Assembly: GCA_937897625.1 (NCBI GenBank)
Contig: CALCNZ010000242.1
Location: 1-17,408 of the forward strand
Length of the DNA stretch: 17,408 bases
Reading direction: 5' to 3'
Source of the DNA: an uncultured Flavobacteriales bacterium
GTDB taxonomy: Bacteria; Bacteroidota; Bacteroidia; Flavobacteriales_D; Sanyastnellaceae
Below the pieces are notes generated by a model that saw only the letters and a program-made list of their open reading frames with translations, made no database searches and was not told where the DNA came from. A program made the translations under genes and the position numbers. Positions 1 through 6,216 of the stretch are shown one piece after another; positions within the stretch are counted from its first letter, which is position 1; each line of letters begins with the position of its first letter.

Positions 1-649
1 TCACACATCTTGCCTTTCCTTTTTCCAAATAAGGAAGACGATCTACACAGTTCTCTACGTTCGAAGCTATGTTCGTGTGTGAAAGCATTACACCCTTCGG
101 AAGTCCTGTGGTTCCTGATGTGTAGATGATGGTGGCTAAGTCTTCAGTCTTAATTTTATCTTTTCGATCTTGAACTTCCTTGGCGGAATTTTCATTCGTT
201 GAAAATAATTCTTTCCAGTTTCGTGCACCTTCTATTTTTTCGAAGGTAAAAACTTCTTTAAGGGTAGGAATGTTGTCTTGGATGTTTCGAACTTTCGTTA
301 GAAGCTCTTGATTCGAAACGAAACAAAGTGTGGCTTCGCTGTGATTTAATATATACTGAATGTCATGCTCCGTCATGGTCGGATAAATCGGAACATCAAT
401 GGCTCCAATTTGAAGTGCAGCATGATCGCAGATGTTCCATTCGGTGCGATTTGAATCGGTGATGAGCGCAATTTTTTGTCCGGGCTGAATTCCCCATTCA
501 ACAAGACCATTGCTGAGTTGGTTTACGTAGTCAATAAACTTTCGAGTAGAGTAGGTCTCCCATTCGCCGTTGCATTTGCTTCGGAACATGACGTCAAGAG
601 GAAGATGCTCCAATTGATCGTAGGCAAAATCGAATAATCTGTTGTACAT
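1..649 (-). CDS. Long-chain acyl-CoA synthetase (AMP-forming), N-terminal part, runs off the left edge
   Basis: The gene reads leftward from an ATG at 649-647 and stays open to base 1, giving the first 216 residues of what in this family is normally a ~590-residue enzyme. The protein begins MYNRLFDFAYDQLEHLPLDV. It carries the ATP/AMP-binding P-loop of the adenylate-forming superfamily, YTSGTTGLPKGVMLSH, at about residues 176-191, and the upstream stretch TEWNICDHAALQIGAIDVPIYPT typical of FadD-like ligases is visible in shorter form as TEWNICDHAALQIGA. The family activates free fatty acids to acyl-CoA through an acyl-adenylate, usually at the inner face of the membrane. It lies 12 bp after the SRPBCC gene and could be read through from pyrE, but a TATATTCG motif 4 nt before its ATG suggests its own start of transcription. 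The C-terminal domain is outside the window, so chain-length preference cannot be judged. Confidence 0.9.
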   Translation of the reverse strand, partial: MYNRLFDFAYDQLEHLPLDVMFRSKCNGEWETYSTRKFIDYVNQLSNGLVEWGIQPGQKIALITDSNRTEWNICDHAALQIGAIDVPIYPTMTEHDIQYILNHSEATLCFVSNQELLTKVRNIQDNIPTLKEVFTFEKIEGARNWKELFSTNENSAKEVQDRKDKIKTEDLATIIYTSGTTGLPKGVMLSHTNIASNVENCVDRLPYLEKGKARCV

Positions 650-653
650 GAAA

Positions 654-661
654 CGAATATA
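654..661 (-). promoter_or_regulatory. Putative -7 promoter element of the acyl-CoA ligase gene
   Basis: On the minus strand the bases read TATATTCG, an exact match to TAnnTTYG. Four bases (TTTC) separate it from the ATG at 649. It sits directly after the TAG stop of the SRPBCC gene. No TTG is seen at the usual -33 distance. If active it would give a leaderless or nearly leaderless mRNA. Confidence 0.5.
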
Positions 662-1072
662 CTAAACGAATTCTTTCGCTAGACGTTCGGACATGTAATC
701 GAATAGTTGTTGGAAGGGTCCCTTCACCATCATTTCCATAAATGGATTAATGGTCGCATCGCAATCTTGATGGGCAGTGGTGGTTACTCCGTTGCTTTTC
801 AATTTCGCTTTTAACACAAAAGGAAAGGGACTTTTATCAGTGGTTTCGAAAGTTGTTTCAGCATCTTCCGTGTTCAGCACTGCACTCACGCGTTTCAATT
901 CAATGGTATAAACATTTTGAATTTTGAAGCAGCATGAATCTTCTGTGTTGCTCCAATTCGAAATTTTATCAAGTGGCAGCAGGCGTTGAATATTCGCCAT
1001 GTTTTGCAAATAGGCATGCACCTCGGCAAGAGGGGCATTTACTTCAACACTTTTACTAATGAATTTAGCCAT
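662..1072 (-). CDS. SRPBCC (START-like) family protein, 136 aa
   Basis: A small soluble protein with the length and shape of the SRPBCC/START-like ligand-binding fold: a first beta strand (KFISKSVEVNAP), a helix (AEVHAYLQNMANIQRLLP), alternating strands, and a long C-terminal helix (MVKGPFQQLFDYMSERLAKE). No catalytic residues can be assigned and the ligand is unknown. The frame extends to a TTG at 1087, but the ATG at 1072 is preferred: it begins MAKFISKSVEV as expected for the fold and overlaps the pyrE stop by only 8 bp (ATGGCTAA), an arrangement that suits translational coupling. No -7 motif lies ahead of it, consistent with co-transcription with pyrE. From memory, an SRPBCC gene next to pyrE recurs in Flavobacteriia. 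A link to pyrimidine metabolism is not shown by the sequence. Confidence 0.82.
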   Translation of the reverse strand: MAKFISKSVEVNAPLAEVHAYLQNMANIQRLLPLDKISNWSNTEDSCCFKIQNVYTIELKRVSAVLNTEDAETTFETTDKSPFPFVLKAKLKSNGVTTTAHQDCDATINPFMEMMVKGPFQQLFDYMSERLAKEFV

Positions 1073-1733
1073 TGGATTGCGATTCAATGAAGGCAGCGCT
1101 CCATGCTGCTGGATTTTCGCGCCACACTTTCAGTGTGTTCAATTGTTCTTCTGTGATGTATTCCTTTTTCAATGCTTGTTGCAACAAGGCGTGATAATCG
1201 GTTAGTGTGTGTAGTTCAACATTGGCATCTTTGAATGCTTCTTTCGCAATATCGAAGTCGTAAGTGAAAATGGCCACCATTCCCATGACGTCTAGACCGG
1301 CTTCACGCAAGGCAGTAACAGCACTTAAGCTACTTTTTCCTGTTGAAATAAGATCTTCAATAACTACAACTTTTTGGTTAGGCTCAACGACACCTTCAAC
1401 TTGATTTCCTAATCCGTGTTTTTTGGCTTCGCTTCTTACGTAGGCATATGGAATTCCCATTTCTTGAGCCACCAAAGCTCCGATAGCAATTCCGCCAGTA
1501 GCTACTCCTGCAATGATATCGGGTGTTCCGAATTTTTCTTGAATGGCATTTACAAACTGCTGACGAATGTGCGTTCTGCAAACAGGGAAAGAAAGCGTTT
1601 TGCGGTTATCGCAATAAATCGGCGACTTCAATCCGCTTGCCCAAGTAAAGGGTGCTTGAGGTTTCAATTCAATTGCCTTAATTTGCAAAAGATAATCTGC
1701 TACTTGTAATCCCACTTCAATATTTGAATCCAT
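1065..1733 (-). CDS. pyrE: Orotate phosphoribosyltransferase
   Basis: PyrE joins orotate to PRPP to give orotidine 5'-monophosphate, the fifth step of pyrimidine synthesis, in the cytoplasm. The 222-residue protein shows the family's parts: WASGLKSPIYCDNRKTLSFP near residues 31-50, the flexible catalytic loop RSEAKKHGLGNQVEG at about 100-114, and the PRPP-binding motif VVVIEDLISTGKS at about 122-134 with its paired acidic residues. Length is normal for a stand-alone enzyme. The ATG at 1733 shares two bases with the start codon of the divergent Nudix gene. A TATTTTCG element lies only 4 nt upstream, inside the Nudix coding region. No attenuator or leader can exist upstream, since there is no intergenic space. 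The SRPBCC gene follows with an 8-bp overlap. Confidence 0.96.
   Translation of the reverse strand: MDSNIEVGLQVADYLLQIKAIELKPQAPFTWASGLKSPIYCDNRKTLSFPVCRTHIRQQFVNAIQEKFGTPDIIAGVATGGIAIGALVAQEMGIPYAYVRSEAKKHGLGNQVEGVVEPNQKVVVIEDLISTGKSSLSAVTALREAGLDVMGMVAIFTYDFDIAKEAFKDANVELHTLTDYHALLQQALKKEYITEEQLNTLKVWRENPAAWSAAFIESQSNG
1719..1726 (+). promoter_or_regulatory. Weak putative -7 element of the Nudix gene
   Basis: AATATTTG matches TAnnTTTG except for its first base and ends 5 nt before the Nudix ATG at 1732. It lies within the first codons of pyrE on the other strand. The mismatch makes it only suggestive. Confidence 0.3.
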
Positions 1734-2232
1734 GCCGCGAAAATACGTCGTCTCTCACCTCGGTCGTACATTAACTTTTTCACAAGAAGAGTTTGTTAAC
1801 TATTTCAGCACATACAAAAGAATAGACGCAGCAGGCGGATTGGTTCAAAATGGCCTCGGAGAGTTCCTAATGATTAAGCGCAAAGGTTTTTGGGACCTCC
1901 CCAAGGGAAAGATTGAATCGGGAGAAAACGACGAGGAGGGCGCACTTCGTGAAGTAGAGGAAGAAACCGGTTTAGTTGGAATGCGCATTGAAGCACATTT
2001 GGTAGATACCTTTCATACCTACGAGCTAAAAGAAAAATGGGTGCTGAAACGCAGTTCTTGGTTTTTTATGAAATGCGAAGGAGCTCCGAATCTCGTTCCT
2101 CAAACAGAAGAGGAGATTGAAAAAGTAGAGTGGTGCTCGCGAGAAAAGTTGGAATCTCGCTTGCCGAAGTCTTACGCTACAATAGCAATGGTTTGGGACG
2201 CCTTTATAACGTTTTCCAGCCTTGAGCGCTAA
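1732..2232 (+). CDS. Nudix hydrolase, 166 aa
   Basis: The Nudix box is complete: G59, E65, then R73-E-V-E-E-E-T-G-L81, fitting Gx5Ex7REUxEExGU, with the metal-binding glutamates present. It follows the usual strand AAGGLVQNGLGEFLMIKRKG and WDLPKGK. Such enzymes hydrolyse a nucleoside diphosphate linked to another group; the substrate cannot be told from sequence. Only about 33 residues precede the AAGG strand, and an in-frame stop at 1693-1695 limits any upstream extension to roughly 12 codons without an ATG, so the ATG at 1732 is the likely start. It is divergent from pyrE with overlapping start codons. Its last 29 bp overlap the end of thiL on the opposite strand. From memory, a divergent Nudix gene beside pyrE recurs in Flavobacteriia; a functional link is not established here. 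Confidence 0.9.
   Translation: MPRKYVVSHLGRTLTFSQEEFVNYFSTYKRIDAAGGLVQNGLGEFLMIKRKGFWDLPKGKIESGENDEEGALREVEEETGLVGMRIEAHLVDTFHTYELKEKWVLKRSSWFFMKCEGAPNLVPQTEEEIEKVEWCSREKLESRLPKSYATIAMVWDAFITFSSLER
1738..1745 (-). promoter_or_regulatory. Putative -7 promoter element of pyrE
   Basis: The minus strand reads TATTTTCG, an exact TAnnTTYG, then CGGC and the pyrE ATG at 1733. The element lies in codons 3-5 of the Nudix gene. Because the transcription start would fall at or next to the ATG, pyrE mRNA is predicted to be leaderless. Confidence 0.55.
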
Positions 2233-3235
2233 GTTTTACCGTTTCACCGCCAATGGCCATCAATAGATTTTCACCTTCCTTCGCGGTGGCGTGGCCAATG
2301 ATGCTCAAATTCGGATTGCCTTTTATTTTCTCGAAATCGTTTTGAGAAATGGTGAGCAACAACTCGTAATCTTCACCACCGTTTAATGCGCATGTGGTTG
2401 GATCAATGTTGTGTTCTCTCGCAGCATCACGTGTTTCAGGAGCAATGGGTAATTTGTCTTCATATATAGCGAAGGTGCATTCGCTCTCTTCCGCTAAGTG
2501 TAGAATTTCAGAAGACAGTCCGTCTGAAATATCAATCATTGCTGTTGGTTTTACTTCCAACGAAGCCAACAATTGAACAATGTCTAGTCGCGCTTCAGGC
2601 TTTAATTGACGCGCTAAGATGTAATCGTAATTCTCGAGATTGGGTTGGGCCGTTGGAGCACTTTTAAAAACTTCTTTTTCTCTTTCCAAAACTTGAAGCC
2701 CCATGTAGGCTCCGCCTAAATCTCCTGAAACAACCAGTAAATCTCCTTCTTTAACAGTGCTTCTTAAGGCAATGTCTTCTTTGTTGGCGTATCCGATGGC
2801 TGTAATGGAAATCACACATCCGGTTGGAATGGTTGTAGTGTCTCCACCAACCATATCAACACCGTAGGCCTCACATGCAGCAAGCATTCCGGAATAAAGT
2901 TCTTCAAGTGCTTCTACAGAATATTTATTGCTCACGGCCAACCCAACGGTGAACTGTGTTGGCGTTGCGTTCATGGCGCAGATATCGGAAAGATTTACAA
3001 CAACGCTTTTGTAACCGAGGTGCTTTAAAGGAGTGTACATGAGATCGAAATGAACTCCTTCCACCAACATGTCGGTTGTCATGACCAATTGTTTTCCTTC
3101 AACTGGTTGCATCACTGCCGCATCGTCACCCGCATCGCGAATCGTACCTTCTTGTTTCGGAAGGAAGTATTGCGTCAAATGTTTAATAAGGGTGAATTCT
3201 CCGAGAGCTGAAAGTTCTGTGCGTTGTTGTTCCAT
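2204..3235 (-). CDS. thiL: Thiamine-monophosphate kinase
   Basis: ThiL phosphorylates thiamine monophosphate with ATP to make the cofactor thiamine diphosphate. The 343-residue protein has the PurM/ThiL-type motifs in order: GDDAAV (36-41), TTDMLVEGVHF (53-63), SDICAMNA (83-90), GGDTT (130-134), ISDGLSSE (236-243) and NGGEDYELL (285-293); the aspartates expected to bind Mg-ATP are all present. The open frame runs further upstream to a TTG at 3301, but the ATG at 3235 gives the usual Bacteroidota start (MEQQRTELSALGEF) and has a TATCTTCG element 4 nt before it, so the longer form is rejected. It is convergent with the Nudix gene with a 29-bp overlap and lies 84 bp downstream of recJ. No TPP riboswitch is seen upstream. 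Confidence 0.95.
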   Translation of the reverse strand: MEQQRTELSALGEFTLIKHLTQYFLPKQEGTIRDAGDDAAVMQPVEGKQLVMTTDMLVEGVHFDLMYTPLKHLGYKSVVVNLSDICAMNATPTQFTVGLAVSNKYSVEALEELYSGMLAACEAYGVDMVGGDTTTIPTGCVISITAIGYANKEDIALRSTVKEGDLLVVSGDLGGAYMGLQVLEREKEVFKSAPTAQPNLENYDYILARQLKPEARLDIVQLLASLEVKPTAMIDISDGLSSEILHLAEESECTFAIYEDKLPIAPETRDAAREHNIDPTTCALNGGEDYELLLTISQNDFEKIKGNPNLSIIGHATAKEGENLLMAIGGETVKLSAQGWKTL

Positions 3236-3239
3236 TTGG

Positions 3240-3247
3240 CGAAGATA
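3240..3247 (-). promoter_or_regulatory. Putative -7 promoter element of thiL
   Basis: The minus strand reads TATCTTCG, then CCAA, then the ATG at 3235. It is an exact TAnnTTYG with the same 4-nt gap as pyrE. It supports both the ATG choice for thiL and transcription separate from recJ. No clear -33 TTG is seen. Confidence 0.55.
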
Positions 3248-3319
3248 GTTTTCTTTTCTATATTTGAATCCTGATTCCCGGTCGTCCCTGAAGCAATTCA
3301 AACTTCCGGGTATTGTTTT

Positions 3320-5047
3320 TTATAAGCGACTCAATCGAATATCCAACACTTCCAACTGAATGGAACTTTGACCGTTCCAAACATTTTCATTGAGTTGAAA
3401 AAGGAGGTCAATTTCCTTTCCTTCCAAGATAGGAAAAACCCAATCGGCCATTTTGAAAGCAATGCCTTTCATTTCTGAAACATTACCTGCTTGCTTCACA
3501 TGCAGCTGCAGGTGATCGGCGTGCGCACCAACAAGTTTGGTGAATCGAGCGTTTTTAATGTTTTTTGAAAGGAACACGGGACGCATATTTTCGGGTCCGT
3601 GGGGTTCCAGGGGCTGAAGCGATTCGTAGAGTGGAAAAGAAATTTGATCGAATTGAATTTCGGTGTCATACAAATGGCATCGCTCAAGACGGACATGGTT
3701 AGAGAAGTTTCGAACGGCTTCATCGAACGCCTCTCTGAATGCAATAAAGTTTTCAGATGTTAATTTGAGTCCAGCCGCCATGCTGTGTCCACCGAATTGA
3801 ATCAAGTGTTCTTCGCAAAGTGAAAGCATTTCGTAAACATCTATTCCTTCAATGGAACGCACGCTTCCTGAAAGAATACCGTCATCTTCAACAAGGACAA
3901 TGGTAGGCTTGTAGTACGTTTCAATAAGTCTTGAAGCAACAATGCCAACGACTCCTTTGTGCCAGCCCTGCTTCTTCACCACAGTTGTGAAACTGTCTTT
4001 ATAGAACGGGTCTCTTTCAATGATGTCAAGGGCCTCTTGAGTTATGTTTCGGTCGAGTCCTTTTCTTTCTTGATTGTATTTTTCAATTTCAGCGGCAACG
4101 GACTTGGCGTCTTCAGGGTTATTCGTCAGAAGCACCTCTACGGCGCGCTTTCCAGAAAAAATTCTTCCGGCTGCATTAATGCGCGGAGCAATTAAAAAAA
4201 CCAGGTCTACGACTTTTAAAATTTTGCCGCTGTGCTTTGCGTTGGAAAGTAGTTCTGAAATGCCTGGACGAAAGTGCGTGTTTATTTCTTTCAATCCGAA
4301 ATGAAGCAAGACGCGGTTTTCAGAGGTGACTGGAACAATATCTGCACCTGTAGCAATAGCCACCAGGTCTAAAAAGGAATAGGCAAAGTCGAGCGATTCG
4401 TTGTGATGAATGAACCATGCGCACATGACCTTGAATCCGACCGCACAACCGCAAAGTCCTTTGTTCTCGTAGGTGCAGTCCTTTCTTTTCGGATTAACCA
4501 CAGCGAAGGCGGGAGGAAGAATCTCTGGTGTGTGGTGATCGCAAACAATCACGTCTATCCCGTATTCATTACATTTTTCAATGCGAGGGCCGTCTTTGAT
4601 TCCGCAGTCGAGCGTTACAATCAATGAAAAATTATTTTCATGAGCGAACGCAACTCCGGCGTCTGAAAATCCATAGCCTTCTTTGTAACGGTCTGGAATG
4701 TAGAAATCACAATCGAATCCAACGTGCTTCAGGAAACTGAAAAATACGGCAACGGCAGTTGTTCCGTCTACATCATAGTCTCCGTAAACGAGAATCTTTT
4801 CGTTTTTTTCCTTGGCTGAAACCAATCGGGCAATGGCCTTGTCCATGTCTTTCAATTGGAAAGGATCTAAAAGCTGATTTATTTCAGGATTTAGGAAAGC
4901 TCGCGCTTGCTCTTGGGTTCGGATGTTTCGTTGGAATAAAATCTCAGCGAATGCCGCGCTAGTGTTTGATTTTACCGCTAGTTCAGCAATTTCTTCGGAC
5001 GAAAATTGCGCGCGTTTTTTCCAGATATTTTCTTTAGGAGTACTCAT
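3320..5047 (-). CDS. recJ: Single-stranded-DNA-specific exonuclease RecJ
   Basis: RecJ degrades single-stranded DNA 5' to 3' in recombinational and mismatch repair. The 575-residue protein has the DHH-family metal-binding motifs: DYDVDGTTA (90-98), TLDCG (145-149), CDHHT (169-173), and PRINAAGR (288-295). It continues with the DHHA1 part: GWHKGVVGIVASRL (361-374), SGSVRS (393-398) and GGHSMAAG (419-426). A C-terminal OB-type region ends in IQLEVLDIRL. Length is normal for the family. The ATG at 5047 has TAACTTTG 7 nt upstream and the next upstream sequence is the promoter region shared with the divergent lipoprotein gene. thiL follows after 84 bp with its own -7 motif, so the two may be transcribed together only in part. 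Confidence 0.96.
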   Translation of the reverse strand: MSTPKENIWKKRAQFSSEEIAELAVKSNTSAAFAEILFQRNIRTQEQARAFLNPEINQLLDPFQLKDMDKAIARLVSAKEKNEKILVYGDYDVDGTTAVAVFFSFLKHVGFDCDFYIPDRYKEGYGFSDAGVAFAHENNFSLIVTLDCGIKDGPRIEKCNEYGIDVIVCDHHTPEILPPAFAVVNPKRKDCTYENKGLCGCAVGFKVMCAWFIHHNESLDFAYSFLDLVAIATGADIVPVTSENRVLLHFGLKEINTHFRPGISELLSNAKHSGKILKVVDLVFLIAPRINAAGRIFSGKRAVEVLLTNNPEDAKSVAAEIEKYNQERKGLDRNITQEALDIIERDPFYKDSFTTVVKKQGWHKGVVGIVASRLIETYYKPTIVLVEDDGILSGSVRSIEGIDVYEMLSLCEEHLIQFGGHSMAAGLKLTSENFIAFREAFDEAVRNFSNHVRLERCHLYDTEIQFDQISFPLYESLQPLEPHGPENMRPVFLSKNIKNARFTKLVGAHADHLQLHVKQAGNVSEMKGIAFKMADWVFPILEGKEIDLLFQLNENVWNGQSSIQLEVLDIRLSRL

Positions 5048-5054
5048 TTGGATA

Positions 5055-5062
5055 CAAAGTTA
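5055..5062 (-). promoter_or_regulatory. Putative -7 promoter element of recJ
   Basis: The minus strand reads TAACTTTG, a perfect match to the classical Bacteroidota TAnnTTTG, followed by TATCCAA and the recJ ATG. A TTG (complement of 5078-5080) lies 15 nt upstream, somewhat closer than the usual -33 spacing. Confidence 0.55.
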
Positions 5063-5108
5063 GACGTAGAAGTCTTGCAACCCTTTTTCATTTTATGCGG
5101 TCTTTTCG

Positions 5109-5116
5109 TATATTCG
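5109..5116 (+). promoter_or_regulatory. Putative -7 promoter element of the cysteine-repeat lipoprotein gene
   Basis: TATATTCG is an exact TAnnTTYG, 21 nt before the ATG at 5138, giving a predicted leader of roughly 15-20 nt. The recJ element lies about 50 bp away on the other strand, so 5048-5137 serves as a compact divergent promoter region. Confidence 0.5.
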
Positions 5117-5137
5117 TACCCCAAACCTTTTAAAGAA

Positions 5138-6106
5138 ATGAATAAATCTTTACGTTCTGTTCTTTTGCTCATGAGCGTTTTTGCAATGTTCGTGCTGAAC
5201 GGCTGTCTGAATGACGACAATAAAATTCCGCCAAATTGTTATGACGGAATCTTGAATAACTCAGAGCAATTGGTCGATTGCGGAGGTCCAAATTGCGAGC
5301 AGTGCGATCACTGTATCGATGGGATTTGGCAACCAGAATACGGTGAAACATGTGTAGACTGTGGTGGTGAATGCGGACCATGTTCTCCATGCGCAGACTG
5401 TATTCAAGACGGTGACGAAGCAGGTATTGACTGTGGTGGCACCAACTGCGGACCATGCGCGGCTTTATGTGCAGACGGAATCCTAAACGGAACAGAAACA
5501 CAAGTTGACTGCGGTGGTGCTTATTGCGATGCTTGTCCAACATGTACAGATGGAATAATGAACGGAACTGAGATTGGTGTTGACTGTGGCGGAACGAACT
5601 GTCCTCCATGTACCACTGATGGAAACTGTTCAAATGGAATTATAGATGGTGGTGCTCAGGGTGAGTTCTGGACAGACTGCGGCGGTGTTGACTGCGTGGC
5701 TTGTGATACCATTATTACCTTCACGGCAAATGGCGTGAATCACGTCGGAGTTGCTTCTTCTTGCACCTTCTCTTATACAGGTGGTGTAGTTACTGTAACA
5801 GGTTCAACACTTCAAGGTGGAACAATCGCCTTCACTATGGCAGCTCCAGTTGCGGGTTGGGTAAGTGGTTCAGTAATAAACATGGCAACAGCTACGAATC
5901 CGGGTACAGTTATGGCATTCACAAACGCATCTGTGGCGCACAGCACTGCATTCGGAACGTCAACGGCTACCGTGAATGTTGTTAAATTCAGATCGGCGCC
6001 TGCTCCAGGTGGAATTCGATACACCTTCTCTGGAACTTTGAAGAACTCTGCCGGAACTTCTACAGTGAACATTACAAATGGATTGGTCATGGTGCCTCTT
6101 CAATAA
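5138..6106 (+). CDS. Putative surface lipoprotein with six Cys-rich DCGG repeats
   Basis: I do not recognise a named family for the whole protein. Residues 1-22 form a lipoprotein signal peptide with lipobox LNGC, so C23 should be lipidated; the following LNDDN is acidic, resembling the export signals that move Bacteroidota lipoproteins to the cell surface (inference). Residues 34-189 hold six tandem units of the form C-x-DG-(I)-x-N-(G)-x-E-...-DCGG-xx-C-xx-C, with 26 cysteines between residues 34 and 189. Residues 190-322 are cysteine-poor and rich in Thr, Val, Gly and Ser, probably a beta-sandwich ending TVNITNGLVMVPLQ. The frame extends upstream to 5006 inside recJ, but the ATG at 5138 starts the signal peptide and follows a -7 motif. 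A strong terminator follows, so it is monocistronic. Role may be adhesion or ligand binding; unproven. Confidence 0.85.
   Translation: MNKSLRSVLLLMSVFAMFVLNGCLNDDNKIPPNCYDGILNNSEQLVDCGGPNCEQCDHCIDGIWQPEYGETCVDCGGECGPCSPCADCIQDGDEAGIDCGGTNCGPCAALCADGILNGTETQVDCGGAYCDACPTCTDGIMNGTEIGVDCGGTNCPPCTTDGNCSNGIIDGGAQGEFWTDCGGVDCVACDTIITFTANGVNHVGVASSCTFSYTGGVVTVTGSTLQGGTIAFTMAAPVAGWVSGSVINMATATNPGTVMAFTNASVAHSTAFGTSTATVNVVKFRSAPAPGGIRYTFSGTLKNSAGTSTVNITNGLVMVPLQ
5237..5704 (+). repeat. Six tandem Cys-rich protein repeats (~23-26 aa each)
   Basis: Within the lipoprotein the units cover about residues 34-56, 59-82, 85-107, 111-133, 136-158 and 164-189. Units 1, 4 and 5 fit best, e.g. CTDGIMNGTEIGVDCGG then TNCPPC. 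Units 2 and 6 carry insertions and unit 3 is degenerate (CIQDGDEAG). Conservation is at protein level; the DNA of the units has diverged, so this is not a recent duplication. Confidence 0.85.
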
Positions 6107-6130
6107 GAGATACACTTTGAAAAAATATCA

Positions 6131-6157
6131 AAAAGCCCTTCGAAAGAAGGGTTTTTT
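6131..6157 (+). terminator. Intrinsic terminator after the lipoprotein gene
   Basis: An A-rich run is followed by CCCTTC (6136-6141), a GAAA loop, GAAGGG (6146-6151) and six T. The stem can extend through A:T pairs on both sides, so it may also work in reverse. It isolates the lipoprotein gene from the acyl-CoA dehydrogenase. Confidence 0.85.
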
Positions 6158-6175
6158 ATTTCAACCTCAATTTCG

Positions 6176-6183
6176 TTTCTTTG
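6176..6183 (+). promoter_or_regulatory. Putative -7 promoter element of the acyl-CoA dehydrogenase gene
   Basis: TTTCTTTG followed by CACCC matches the Bacteroidota -7 element with one mismatch (second base). It lies 33 nt before the ATG, the longest leader in the window. The leader contains a minimal ATG-AAC-TAA frame at 6198-6206. Confidence 0.45.
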
Positions 6184-6216
6184 CACCCAATTTAGCAATG
6201 AACTAAACATAAGAAT

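Noticed and set aside
1073..1087. TTG-initiated extension of the SRPBCC protein
   Set aside because: The ATG at 1072 gives the expected N-terminus and a tight 8-bp overlap with pyrE.
3236..3301. TTG-initiated 22-residue extension of ThiL
   Set aside because: Its codons cover the thiL -7 element, and the family starts at the MEQQRTEL methionine.
3263..3302. Inverted repeat TTTGAAT...ATTCAAA between recJ and thiL as a terminator or riboswitch
   Set aside because: Seven A/T-rich pairs around a 26-base loop with no T-run; no conserved TPP riboswitch core is visible.
5006..5137. 44-residue N-terminal extension of the lipoprotein into recJ
   Set aside because: It would bury the lipoprotein signal peptide inside the chain and overlap the recJ coding region and both promoters.
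5169..5633. Minus-strand open frame of 154 codons opposite the cysteine-repeat lipoprotein
   Set aside because: His/Arg/Ser-rich low-complexity product that mirrors the repeated Cys/Gly/Asp codons on the other strand; no upstream motif.
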